A model generated the notes under the pieces. That model worked only from the letters and a program-made list of their open reading frames with translations. It ran no database searches and was not told where the DNA came from. A program made the translations under genes and the position numbers. From an uncultured Bacteroidales bacterium (GTDB lineage: Bacteria; Bacteroidota; Bacteroidia; Bacteroidales; Paludibacteraceae), in the NCBI GenBank assembly GCA_937916355.1, contig CALFTM010000030.1, forward strand, positions 1 to 53,197: 53,197 nucleotides of DNA, given 5' to 3'. Below, in pieces: positions 35,663 through 43,909 of the stretch. Position 1 is the first letter of the stretch; the number at the start of each line of letters is the position of its first letter.

Positions 35663-36775
35663 ATGAATATACTAAGTGCTTCTAAGGTAGTTGACCTGTC
35701 ATCCTACCTTTCCGATGATTTTGCCACGTCATTGTTTGATAGTGTGGTTGGACGGATTAGTGGACTGACTAATATATGCTTTTTGCTATGCGGTCTTTTT
35801 GCTTTCGCTTATTTTGCCAATATGCTCATGAAGACATGGGCAAAAGGGGAGGCGATTGATTTTCAAGCTCTTCTGAAACCATTTGTGATAGGTGTGATAA
35901 CGATTAATTTCACTTTCGTTTACGAATTGGTGGATGGCGTTTTTGAACCGATAAATAATTATACTGCTGAAATTTCACAGGTGGATGAAGCTTCTGTGGA
36001 TAAGGTGAAAGGGAAACTTGAGAAGATAAAAGGGGAGTATAAAGATATGGAGGCTGATTATGATGCGAAAGAGAATACCGGATTTTGGAGGGGTGTTATA
36101 GGAGTAACGTCGATGACGAAGTTTTTTGACAACCTCTATTTGAATTGTATTGATCTGTTATTGTGGGGGTTGGAGTATGTTTCCGCCATTGCTTTTGGGG
36201 CAGTCAAGCTGGTCATCCGAACCGTTAGTATCGCTTTCAGGATTGTCTTGATTGTCTTTGGTCCATTTGCGTTTGCTCTTTCTGTTTTGCCTATGTTTAG
36301 TGATAACTGGAAAAATTGGATTGTGAAATATTTGAATGTGTCGCTTTTTATTCCAATTGCAAATTTGATGGATCTAATCATCAGTCAGTTGCATTTGACA
36401 CTGATACAATCTCACATTGATGTTTACCAAACGGCCATTACACAAATGGGAGAGACCGGAGGTCCTGTGGAAAGTACGATGTCAACCCTCACAATCTCTT
36501 ATATCATCTTTCTTGTCGCCTTTTTGGTATTATACCTTATGGTGCCATCTATTGCATCTTATATTGTGAACTCCTCCAGTATGGAGAGTTTGACTGGAGG
36601 TATCACAATGGCAGGTTCGTTTGCGGCGGCTAAAATGTTGAGCGGAACTGTTCAGAATCCGCTTAGTAGCAATGTGTTGAAGCTTTTCAATCGTGGATGT
36701 ATTGGAAAAAAGAAAATTTCGGTCAGAACTTGGATTCCCATACCCAAAAATGAGATACAAGTGAAGAATGCGTAA
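35663..36775 (+). CDS. traJ: Conjugative transfer protein TraJ (VirB6-like)
   Basis: A 370-aa polytopic membrane protein: TM segments at about 32-57, 68-92, 165-187, 189-216, 225-247 and 275-298. The conserved NWIVKYLNVSLFIPIANLMDLI segment marks TraJ. Between TM2 and TM3 lies a Lys/Glu-rich, coiled-coil-like insertion (about 108-140), possibly longer than in classical TraJ. The Ser/Gly-rich C-terminus precedes a basic tail. It is the inner-membrane channel component. Confidence 0.88.
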   Translation: MNILSASKVVDLSSYLSDDFATSLFDSVVGRISGLTNICFLLCGLFAFAYFANMLMKTWAKGEAIDFQALLKPFVIGVITINFTFVYELVDGVFEPINNYTAEISQVDEASVDKVKGKLEKIKGEYKDMEADYDAKENTGFWRGVIGVTSMTKFFDNLYLNCIDLLLWGLEYVSAIAFGAVKLVIRTVSIAFRIVLIVFGPFAFALSVLPMFSDNWKNWIVKYLNVSLFIPIANLMDLIISQLHLTLIQSHIDVYQTAITQMGETGGPVESTMSTLTISYIIFLVAFLVLYLMVPSIASYIVNSSSMESLTGGITMAGSFAAAKMLSGTVQNPLSSNVLKLFNRGCIGKKKISVRTWIPIPKNEIQVKNA

Positions 36776-36786
36776 AATGGTTCGAT

Positions 36787-37407
36787 ATGTTAAGTAGTCT
36801 GAAAAATATTCAAGGAGCGTTTGCGCTCTCTCGGTTTTATTTGATTGGAATTTCGCTCATGGCCTTAGCGGTATCTTGTTATGCAGTTTTCAAATCGTAT
36901 GAATATGCAGAGAAGCAGCGAGAGAAGATTTATGTGTTGGACGATGGGAAATCATTGATGTTGGCGCTGGCGCAAGACATCCACATGAATAAGCCTGCAG
37001 AGGCGAAGTCTCATGTCCGTTGGTTTCATGAACTCTTTTTCACGCTTACACCTGATGCATCTTCAATAGAAGATAATGTGAAACAGGCTCTTTTTTTAGC
37101 AGACAATTCCGTTTTGGAGTTTTATAAGACAAGAAAAGAGAATGGATACTATCAAAAAATGATAGGTGCTGGTATAATCAATGAGATTAAGGTGGATTCC
37201 GTTGTCGTGGATATGGATGTTTATCCTTATAGGGCGAAAACTTATGCTTCTACGTCTGTGATGAGGACCTCATCTGTTACACTCTATCATTTGGAGACTA
37301 TGTGTCAGTTGGTCAATTGTCCTCGCTCGGATAATAATCCTCATGGATTTATTATAGAAAATTGGGAAGTGAAAAAAATGGAGGAACTCTCCACTATTGG
37401 TCGTTAA
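36787..37407 (+). CDS. traK: Conjugative transfer protein TraK (VirB8-like)
   Basis: The product is 206 aa with a short cytoplasmic start (SSLKNIQGAFALSRFY), one TM helix (about 17-37) and a periplasmic domain of the VirB8/TraK type with the FHELFFTLTPDASSIEDNVKQALFLAD region and ending near NPHGFIIENWEV. Length agrees with the family. It is the inner-membrane scaffold of the channel. Its last bases overlap the maximal frame of the next gene (from 37397). Confidence 0.9.
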   Translation: MLSSLKNIQGAFALSRFYLIGISLMALAVSCYAVFKSYEYAEKQREKIYVLDDGKSLMLALAQDIHMNKPAEAKSHVRWFHELFFTLTPDASSIEDNVKQALFLADNSVLEFYKTRKENGYYQKMIGAGIINEIKVDSVVVDMDVYPYRAKTYASTSVMRTSSVTLYHLETMCQLVNCPRSDNNPHGFIIENWEVKKMEELSTIGR

Positions 37408-37426
37408 AAATTGTAATCATAAAAAA

Positions 37427-37765
37427 ATGCAAGAAGATAAAAATATTGAAAATAAAGAGTGTCAGCATTCTCCTCAGAAAGAGGATAGTGTGAAGGATTT
37501 GTTAAATAAGATTCCGATATCTGATCGTAAAAAGTGGATAATCATCGGTTTTGTTTCTGTTGTCATCATTGGTTTATGTAAGACCTTTTTCTCCATTTCA
37601 AATGACAGGTATGATCGGACGCTGGTTCAGGACTCTATTGTGCGAGAAAATCTTTCTCGGTTAACATCTGGAATGAAGGTGGTTGACCAAGAATTTTCGT
37701 CGGCAAAGGATTCGGTAGTGCAGTTATTTGAAAAAGTTGACTCACTTCAATCAAAAAGAGAATAG
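37427..37765 (+). CDS. TraL-like small membrane protein (DUF3989-like)
   Basis: The ATG at 37427 gives a 112-aa product. A polar, charged N-terminus is followed by LNKIPISDRKKWIIIGFVSVVIIGLCKTFF, in which a basic pre-TM motif leads into one TM helix, and then by a periplasmic coiled tail. Position between traK and traM and the pre-TM motif fit TraL (DUF3989). The similarity is short, so I give no symbol. The frame opens at 37397, but the extra residues overlap traK and look like read-through. Confidence 0.6.
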   Translation: MQEDKNIENKECQHSPQKEDSVKDLLNKIPISDRKKWIIIGFVSVVIIGLCKTFFSISNDRYDRTLVQDSIVRENLSRLTSGMKVVDQEFSSAKDSVVQLFEKVDSLQSKRE

Positions 37766-37766
37766 C

Positions 37767-38924
37767 ATGAAAGAGAGATGTTGGATTATTCAAGGAGGTG
37801 TCCTGTTTTTGTTCGTTGGTTTGTGTGGTATATTTTATATGCTCGAAGGGGGGACAAACGGGACGGAAACTGCCCAGCATACGGAATGTGCTGAGTTGAA
37901 TGTTTTGCCTGATGCGCAAGTGGACGACTTGGCGGAGAGTAGGATGGATGCGTACAATCAGGCGGTCTTATTGCTTGATCAAGAGGAGAAAGAACGAGAG
38001 TTGCAGGCGGAGCATAATTCATTCCATTTTTTTGCGGAAGAGGTAGAAGAAAAGGAGGTTGCTTCGGTACATGAGACGGAGGTTGATGAGAAGAACCAGT
38101 CTGCTTTGGAGGCATTTCAAGAGATTGCAGGTGTGCAAGTAGGAGAGAATAAAAAAAAGAGTGCAACAGGGACGTACACCCAATATGCTAATGCTAAGAG
38201 TTCGGTTAGACAGAAGAAGAAAAAAACAGAAGAACCGGAGATTAAAGAGCTTTCGTTAGAAGATTTAGAAGCTGCGAAGGAGGCGGAAAAAAAGGAAAAA
38301 CTTGAGAGATTGAAGGAGTTGTACAACCAAGGTGGTCATGTGCAAAAAAAGGAAGTCGAGGAGAAAGATGGGGAGAAAATTGAAGATGTGCCTGTAAAAC
38401 CGAAAAATGAGCAACCGGTTAATGGTTTTAAACCGATAGGAGGTGGAGCAATGTGTGAAAAGAAGGGGACAGTCAATGCGGTGATTCATGGCGAGCAGCG
38501 TGATATAACCTCCTCTTCTCAGGTGGTGTTGCGACTATTAGACCCTATCGAAATAGAAGGAACAACCATTCCAAGAAATACAACCATCATTGGTCAGGCT
38601 TCGTTCTCCGGGAATCGCGTTCATATAAACATTGAAAATATCGCTTATAAGGATAACGTCTATCCATTTCATGGAACAATCTATGACCGTGACGGCTTTC
38701 GAGGAATCTACTTTCCTGATAATTTGGCAGATGAGGCTAAAACAGAAGCAGGGAGTGAGACAATCACTTCTACAGAAGTCAATTTGAATGGATTGAGTGG
38801 AATTGTCAGCACAGGAGCCAATGCTTTGATAAATGCGACAAAAAATGTTCTGAACAATTCTATCAAGGAGACGAAAGTGACTCTGCCGGCAAATTATAAA
38901 CTGATCATAAAAATCAATAGTTAG
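37767..38924 (+). CDS. traM: Conjugative transfer protein TraM (VirB10-like)
   Basis: The ATG at 37767, 1 base past the upstream stop, gives 385 aa. A short cytoplasmic start and one TM (about 8-27) are followed by a long charged Glu/Lys-rich linker (about 60-235) with coiled-coil regions. The C-terminal TraM domain (about 245-385: TVNAVIHGEQRDITSSSQVVLRLLDPIEI, GTTIPRNTTIIGQASF, GFRGIYFPDNLADE) has the double-psi-like fold region of VirB10-type proteins. It spans the periplasm to connect inner and outer membrane parts of the channel. Confidence 0.88.
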   Translation: MKERCWIIQGGVLFLFVGLCGIFYMLEGGTNGTETAQHTECAELNVLPDAQVDDLAESRMDAYNQAVLLLDQEEKERELQAEHNSFHFFAEEVEEKEVASVHETEVDEKNQSALEAFQEIAGVQVGENKKKSATGTYTQYANAKSSVRQKKKKTEEPEIKELSLEDLEAAKEAEKKEKLERLKELYNQGGHVQKKEVEEKDGEKIEDVPVKPKNEQPVNGFKPIGGGAMCEKKGTVNAVIHGEQRDITSSSQVVLRLLDPIEIEGTTIPRNTTIIGQASFSGNRVHINIENIAYKDNVYPFHGTIYDRDGFRGIYFPDNLADEAKTEAGSETITSTEVNLNGLSGIVSTGANALINATKNVLNNSIKETKVTLPANYKLIIKINS

Positions 38925-38925
38925 A

Positions 38926-40056
38926 ATGGAGGTAAGGAATTTTGTAAGTTGTTTTGTCGCGTTGTTTCTTATGTTACCGTTGGGGGTGGGAAGGCTCTTT
39001 GCGGCTGATGTATCAAGTGTTAAAATCACTCCTTTGGCTGTGTCGGATGTGAAGTGGGTTTATCTTCAGTTCTCGTCGGATGTGAAGTATGCAGATAGAG
39101 GAACAGATGATATTTTCATAGAGATCTCTAAGATACCTTCGATTGTGCGGATTAAGAGTGAGGTGGCGGTTTTTGATCCGACGAGTGTGACGCTGATAAC
39201 CTTAGATGGAGTTGTTCATACATTTCGGTTAGAGTATGAACAGGATCCGCAATCGGTTGCCTATAAAGTTTTATCGTCGGGTTTATCTGCCATCCCTCCT
39301 TATAATGTAGAGTTGTCACATAGGCAAACTTCTCATATCGTTTTCCCATCAAAAGTTTTAGAAGTTCAGACAGGAACGGAAAAACTCATAGCGATGAAGG
39401 CGGAAGATATAGACAATATCGTAAAGTGTAAATCACTCACACAAGGGTTCGACTATTTTACGGAAAGTAGTTTGACAGTCCTGACTGACGATGGAACTGT
39501 ACATCCCTTTCTTGTGAGATATAAAGAATACCCCGAATTGGTGAATATTCAAGTGAGTTCGCAAGGTAGTTCGCCAGAGGCCATATTTTCATCCCTTTCA
39601 ATCAATGAACCAGAAATGCGTACTTATGGGAAGCTGGTTTTCAAAAAAGGGTGTGTCCTCAGAAATATTGGGGATTATAGGGATAAAATGTCATTTTCGA
39701 TTTATGGCATCTATGTAAAGGAGGATGTTATGATGTTTTATCTGAATATGGAGAACCTTTCAAAAGTGGATTATGAGGTAGATTTCATAAAAAATTACAT
39801 TGTGAATAAAAAGACAACCAAAAAACAGGCTTATCAGGCAGATGAGAAGATACCCTTGTTTGTATATGAGGAGTCAGAAGATCAATTGATACCTGCGGGA
39901 GGAAGTAAGTCGGTGGTTCTTTTTTTCAAACGGTTTACAATTCCGAGAAAACATAGTATGTATTTTGAATTGTTTGAGCGAAATGGGGGACGACATTTGA
40001 AATTCACGCTTTCAAACAAAACATTGTTGGATGCAAAAAAACTGACAAAAGATTGA
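38926..40056 (+). CDS. traN: Conjugative transfer protein TraN (VirB9-like) with apparent duplicated N-terminal domain
   Basis: The product is 376 aa with a signal peptide (about 1-27, ending LFAAD). The C-terminal half (about 220-376: EMRTYGKLVFKKGCVLRNIGDYRDKMSFSIYGIYVKEDV...) matches the TraN/VirB9-like domain. The N-terminal half contains two similar segments, about residues 30-122 and 128-212. Each has a DIxxIxKxKS-like core and a VTLITLDGVVHTFRLEY / LTVLTDDGTVHPFLVRY motif. Classical TraN carries one such domain in about 330 residues. It is the last gene of the operon and starts directly after traM (1 base). Confidence 0.86.
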   Translation: MEVRNFVSCFVALFLMLPLGVGRLFAADVSSVKITPLAVSDVKWVYLQFSSDVKYADRGTDDIFIEISKIPSIVRIKSEVAVFDPTSVTLITLDGVVHTFRLEYEQDPQSVAYKVLSSGLSAIPPYNVELSHRQTSHIVFPSKVLEVQTGTEKLIAMKAEDIDNIVKCKSLTQGFDYFTESSLTVLTDDGTVHPFLVRYKEYPELVNIQVSSQGSSPEAIFSSLSINEPEMRTYGKLVFKKGCVLRNIGDYRDKMSFSIYGIYVKEDVMMFYLNMENLSKVDYEVDFIKNYIVNKKTTKKQAYQADEKIPLFVYEESEDQLIPAGGSKSVVLFFKRFTIPRKHSMYFELFERNGGRHLKFTLSNKTLLDAKKLTKD

Positions 40057-40182
40057 CCGTTGCTTTGTATGCGTTGATTTGAGAGGTTCAAAATCAGTTT
40101 AGAAAGGAAGGCGGTTGCTTGATTAATAATATATTAGCAAAAGAATTGATGTGACATGAAAGACATTTGATGTGGAGGGTAG

Positions 40183-40241
40183 AGACGTTGTGAAACGTCA
40201 GATACCTCAAGGGGGTGAGTCAATTGACCTACCCCCTTTTA
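40183..40241 (+). terminator. Hairpins closing the tra operon
   Basis: A first hairpin (GACGTT / AACGTC, loop GTGA, 40184-40199) is followed by AAGGGGGT (40209-40216) pairing with ACCCCCTTT (40231-40239) and a T-run. The second is a good intrinsic terminator, about 150 bases past traN. The first may belong to an intergenic repeat. Confidence 0.65.
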
Positions 40242-40292
40242 TTACTCCCACTTCCAAGGTTATGGATCCCTACTACTGCTCGTTACTGCAGT

Positions 40293-40631
40293 CTAAGCAT
40301 CATCAAACTCATTCAGAATAAGTTCAACCCCATACTCCAGTCCCAACTCCTCGCATAAGCGCTCATGCGTCTTCCTGACAGTACGCAAAAACTCCTCTAT
40401 CTGGTTTTTGTCCCACAACCAATCGCTGTTGGGATCCTCTGGATCAAATGACTCATCATATAAATAAATCAATTTCTCCAAGGTCGCTTTCAACTCGTCG
40501 GATATGGGCAAATCATACGTTTCAACAGGATAATCGCCAAACTTTACCTCGGTAGCTTCATTGTCAGCCCAAAGGCAAACCCCGCTTCCCCAGTCAAACA
40601 TAAACTTCAGCCGATATTTCATACTTGTCAT
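40293..40631 (-). CDS. Hypothetical protein, small acidic
   Basis: The frame reaches upstream to 40751, but the useful start is MTSMKYRLKFMFDWGSG at 40631 (or 40622), giving 109-112 aa. This avoids overlap with the rhodanese gene. The protein is soluble, acidic and aromatic-rich (KYRLKFMFDWGSGVCLWADN, YPVETYDLPIS, LIYLYDESFDPEDP), with an EEFLRTVRKTHERLCEELG helix. The pattern is reminiscent of small immunity-type or uncharacterised cytoplasmic proteins in Bacteroidota. Function is unknown. It is the first gene right of the tra block, on the opposite strand. Confidence 0.6.
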   Translation of the reverse strand: MTSMKYRLKFMFDWGSGVCLWADNEATEVKFGDYPVETYDLPISDELKATLEKLIYLYDESFDPEDPNSDWLWDKNQIEEFLRTVRKTHERLCEELGLEYGVELILNEFDDA

Positions 40632-40720
40632 GTCAAACCCGCTCCCCTTTTTAACAAACTGCATCAGGCTCATTGCCCATACGTTTGCAGTGCGGACACG
40701 TTTTTTTTTGAAATTATTTT

Positions 40721-41107
40721 TTACTTCACAACTTTCAACCCCTGTCCACACCAGTTATTGATGCCGCCTTGCATGTCATAGACATTGAAACCTTTAGATT
40801 TCATTAGTTTAGCAGCAGCGTTACTGCGTCTTCCGCTTCGACAGTAGATGTAGTATTTTTTTGATTTGTCGAAAGATTCGATTTCTTTAACAAAATTGGC
40901 ATTGTCTCTCCAGTCCAATAGAATTGCTCCTTCCAAGTGCCCAGTGGCATATTCTTGAGGGGTGCGGACATCCAAAATCACATTCTTCTTTTTCTTCTTT
41001 TGGGCTTTCACAAACTCTTTTGGGGCGACCACGTCGACAGTGACTTGCGCACAAAGAGAAGTACTTAAAAATATCGCTAAAAATATGAGTAAAAGATTTC
41101 TTTTCAT
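40721..41107 (-). CDS. Exported rhodanese-like protein
   Basis: The product is 128 aa from the ATG at 41107: a signal peptide (residues 1-20, ending LCAQ), then one rhodanese domain with the active-site loop YIYCRSGRRSNAAA (Cys present) and the preceding NVILDVRTPQEYATGHLEGAILLDW. It would act in the periplasm as a sulfurtransferase or thiol-binding protein. The preceding run KKKKKN is unusual. The frame continuing to 41146 adds non-signal-like residues and is not favoured. Confidence 0.85.
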   Translation of the reverse strand: MKRNLLLIFLAIFLSTSLCAQVTVDVVAPKEFVKAQKKKKKNVILDVRTPQEYATGHLEGAILLDWRDNANFVKEIESFDKSKKYYIYCRSGRRSNAAAKLMKSKGFNVYDMQGGINNWCGQGLKVVK

Positions 41108-41219
41108 GATTGTAAAATTTGTTAGTGATAAATGATGAAAAAACATGTTTTTAAGTGAGAGTGAATTTAGTTGAAAACATTGGTGTTCAGAAAAAGAGAA
41201 GTAAAACGATGATGATTCC

Positions 41220-42059
41220 TCAATATCTTAAATCCACCAGATAATATTTCCCAAAACGTTCCACTTTTTTCCCAATGATGAGACCGGAAGTGATGCCTGC
41301 ATTCTCTTTAAAAAGAAGTACGCTATTAGGATAGACCGCTAATAGGTCGTTCAACTCGGTTATTTCGTCCATGGGCTGAGAGAGGAAGAGTTTGAAATCT
41401 TTCTTGTTGGGAATGTTGTGACAAAAAACCACATTGATTTTGTTGTCTTCCTCGTTTAGCTCATTGATTCTATCGCAGATTGTTTGGGGACTCATCTGAC
41501 GGTTGAGTTTCGGCAAAGCCAACCCCAGCAGGAAGACGATTGCAAAAACTCCGTAAGCAGCAAAACGGAATGGTTTGGATAGTTCCGTATTTGTAGATTG
41601 AAGTGCGAAACCTTTCTTGGAAAAGTGTCTGTATGCCAACCAACATACTCCCATGAAGGAGAGAAGGAGGAACACTAAAATCATGTCAAATCGGATATTG
41701 AAAAAGGCGAAAAGACTAATCAAGAGAAAGAGCCATTGGGAGATTCGTCCCACTTTCGCTGAAAATTGTCTTGCCATTATCTGATAAACGATTTCTGCAT
41801 TTATGATGGAAAAAACAAGTGCGCACAAGGAGACTGCGTGGACAGGAAATGAACCTGACGCAGATTTTGCCCCACTGAGCGTTAGGATGTTTCCGATGGG
41901 AGGAAGAATCATCTCTTTCACCTCAGGAGTCAGTAGACCGGATGAAGCCAATTTTTCTGCAGCAAAAAGGAAAGGCATTTCCGAGAAGGAGAAGTCTCTC
42001 AAAAAAATTGCTGGTAATGCCGCAAGGCAAAAAATTAGATAAATCTGATAATTTTTCAT
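41220..42059 (-). CDS. Hypothetical multi-TM protein with C-terminal soluble domain
   Basis: The product is 279 aa with an N-terminal TM (about 5-22) and then several further hydrophobic segments between 75 and 185. The C-terminal soluble domain of about 85 residues (CDRINELNEEDNKINVVFCHNIPNKKDFKLFLSQ, YYLVDLRY) is rich in beta structure. I found no family motif; a distant link to ArnT-like glycosyltransferases is possible but unsupported. It lies 31 bases downstream of the outer-membrane protein gene on the same strand, so the two may be cotranscribed. Confidence 0.55.
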   Translation of the reverse strand: MKNYQIYLIFCLAALPAIFLRDFSFSEMPFLFAAEKLASSGLLTPEVKEMILPPIGNILTLSGAKSASGSFPVHAVSLCALVFSIINAEIVYQIMARQFSAKVGRISQWLFLLISLFAFFNIRFDMILVFLLLSFMGVCWLAYRHFSKKGFALQSTNTELSKPFRFAAYGVFAIVFLLGLALPKLNRQMSPQTICDRINELNEEDNKINVVFCHNIPNKKDFKLFLSQPMDEITELNDLLAVYPNSVLLFKENAGITSGLIIGKKVERFGKYYLVDLRY

Positions 42060-42090
42060 TGTATGATATTATGTGTGTTCAAATTAAAGA

Positions 42091-43317
42091 TTAGTCTTCA
42101 CTTCCTGTGATTCTAAGCTCCTCTTTATCCTCTTTCTTGAATGAAATTCGAGCGAATGGATTTTTGAGTCGGCTACCAAATTCAGGCATTGCCCAACCCA
42201 GACCCAAATTGAAACATTCTACCCTGTGCAGATGGGTCTTGACATCTGCCACGATGAAGAACTTCGGTGTGAAATAGAAGCGAGTCACCAATTTTGTGTA
42301 TAAGTAGTTTTCGATTAGGAAATCGTTTTCATTCCCATCTTCGTCATGTTCAGGGATTTTAGCTTTGTTGAGGCAGTAGACTCCTGCATGGAGTCCGACC
42401 CTAACACGGTCCATCGTGATTTCATTCGCCAAAGCGACTCCCACTTTGAATTTATTGATAAACTCATTTTCCTTGATAAAGTTGTATCGGGTGTTGATTT
42501 CACGTTGCGTGCCGTTGTATGCTTCGTTGTAAAATGCGTCCGCCGCCAAACCTAATCGGTAGGCGTTGGAGATTGGGACGAAGACTGCCACATTGACTAC
42601 ACCATTGGGGTAGTAGTCTCCACCCACTTCTAATTGATTTGCGCCACCAGCACCGTAGATTTCCAATGCGAGAGTGTGTTTAACAGACTTTGCAGGGTAT
42701 TTGATGGGCAGAGGCCACACGTTCGGGGTATATTTCAATCCGAGATTGACGTTGGCGAGGATGGCGTTTCGTGTGTGCCGGGTCACATTGGCGTTGTTGT
42801 AGATTTGTGCATTCCCTCCCAATGTGATTTTCCATTGCGCTGCAGGTCTCCCATATTTAGTGGACAATGCGATGTCCATGTTCAGACCAAATTGCAGGAC
42901 TCCCGTGAGCGGGAAATAATCTTCATAAGTGTGGGTCTCTGATTTGTCCAAGAATAATCCAGCCAAGCCCGACCCCCATTTGAAGTTGAGTGCGAATGCG
43001 TTCGTGTGTACAACCGGCCAGTGGAAATAGGTGACGATGGGTACAACATGACGATTATATTCAGGGTCTGGTATGCGCAGATACCCTCCCGAAAACCCCA
43101 CCGTTGGGAAATTGTAGGTGTATTCCCAGTTATGGTTTCCGAAGAGAGGCAATTCAAGGGCTGCTTCTCCTCCATACAAGGAGGTCCCTTTGCTTTTATC
43201 TAACAACCATCCATATTGACCTTCCGCCTTGATTCTGAAGATCGTATTTTGTTGTGCGCTAACAGTCGCTCCGATGAATAAAAGGGCGAAAATCAGGCAA
43301 TTGATTCTTGCATTCAT
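42091..43317 (-). CDS. Outer membrane beta-barrel protein, possible acyloxyacyl hydrolase (PagL-like) family
   Basis: The start at 43317 (MNARINCLIFALLFIGATVSAQ) gives a 408-aa product with a signal peptide and mostly alternating beta strands, as expected of an outer membrane barrel. The central segment (FPTVGFSGGYLRIPD to LNFKWGSGLAGLF to QFGLNMDIAL) resembles lipid A 3-O-deacylase-like proteins of Bacteroidota. I could not find the catalytic His-Ser pattern where expected, so activity is doubtful and the family call is tentative. Confidence 0.5.
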   Translation of the reverse strand: MNARINCLIFALLFIGATVSAQQNTIFRIKAEGQYGWLLDKSKGTSLYGGEAALELPLFGNHNWEYTYNFPTVGFSGGYLRIPDPEYNRHVVPIVTYFHWPVVHTNAFALNFKWGSGLAGLFLDKSETHTYEDYFPLTGVLQFGLNMDIALSTKYGRPAAQWKITLGGNAQIYNNANVTRHTRNAILANVNLGLKYTPNVWPLPIKYPAKSVKHTLALEIYGAGGANQLEVGGDYYPNGVVNVAVFVPISNAYRLGLAADAFYNEAYNGTQREINTRYNFIKENEFINKFKVGVALANEITMDRVRVGLHAGVYCLNKAKIPEHDEDGNENDFLIENYLYTKLVTRFYFTPKFFIVADVKTHLHRVECFNLGLGWAMPEFGSRLKNPFARISFKKEDKEELRITGSED

Positions 43318-43429
43318 AATTTTAAAAAAATGTATTTGCAAACTTACATAAATTTTGTGAGAAATCAGAAAATACGAATGTGGAATTGAAGTTGTTTTCT
43401 TTGCAGACTCCTTACATTGGAAGGTCTAT

Positions 43430-43909
43430 TCAGAACTCTTTGATAAAAAAATAGTTGATGATCATCCAAACGAAATATCGTGCAAATTTCCCTATGGCCA
43501 TGAAGAGGGCCACTTTCCAGAAGCTTGTCCGTAGAAATCCTAATAATACATTGATTACATCTCCGATAAAAGGGAGGAAGGAGAAAAAAGCTGCGAATGC
43601 GCCCCATTTATTGGTCCATGTTTGTGCTTTTGTCAGGTCTGATTTATCTATTTTCAGGTATTTTTCCACCCATTCGAGTTTCCCTATTCTTCCCAACCAA
43701 TAGCAGGTGATGCCACCGAGGGTGTTTCCGAGAGTTCCGGTTAGAACGCAAAGCATAGGAGATGCACCGCCGACAAGGAGTGCGCTGAGGATGATTTCAG
43801 AACTGAAGGGAAGTATTGTAGCCGACAAGAATGCAGCGATGAAGAATCCCCAATAACCATAGTTGATGAGAGTTTCGCTAAATCCTGTTAAAAAATCAGA
43901 TAAAATCAT
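43430..43909 (-). CDS. YqaA/DedA-like membrane protein
   Basis: From the ATG at 43909 (MILSDFLTGFSETLINYGYWG) the product is 159 aa, with about four hydrophobic segments. Motifs include SATILPFSSEIILSALLVGG, GNTLGGITCYWLGR and FLPFIGDVINVLLGFLR, which fit the YqaA subgroup of the SNARE-associated/DedA family, membrane proteins linked to lipid scrambling. The start overlaps the end of the upstream gene by 14 bases, so translation is probably coupled. Confidence 0.85.
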   Translation of the reverse strand: MILSDFLTGFSETLINYGYWGFFIAAFLSATILPFSSEIILSALLVGGASPMLCVLTGTLGNTLGGITCYWLGRIGKLEWVEKYLKIDKSDLTKAQTWTNKWGAFAAFFSFLPFIGDVINVLLGFLRTSFWKVALFMAIGKFARYFVWMIINYFFIKEF

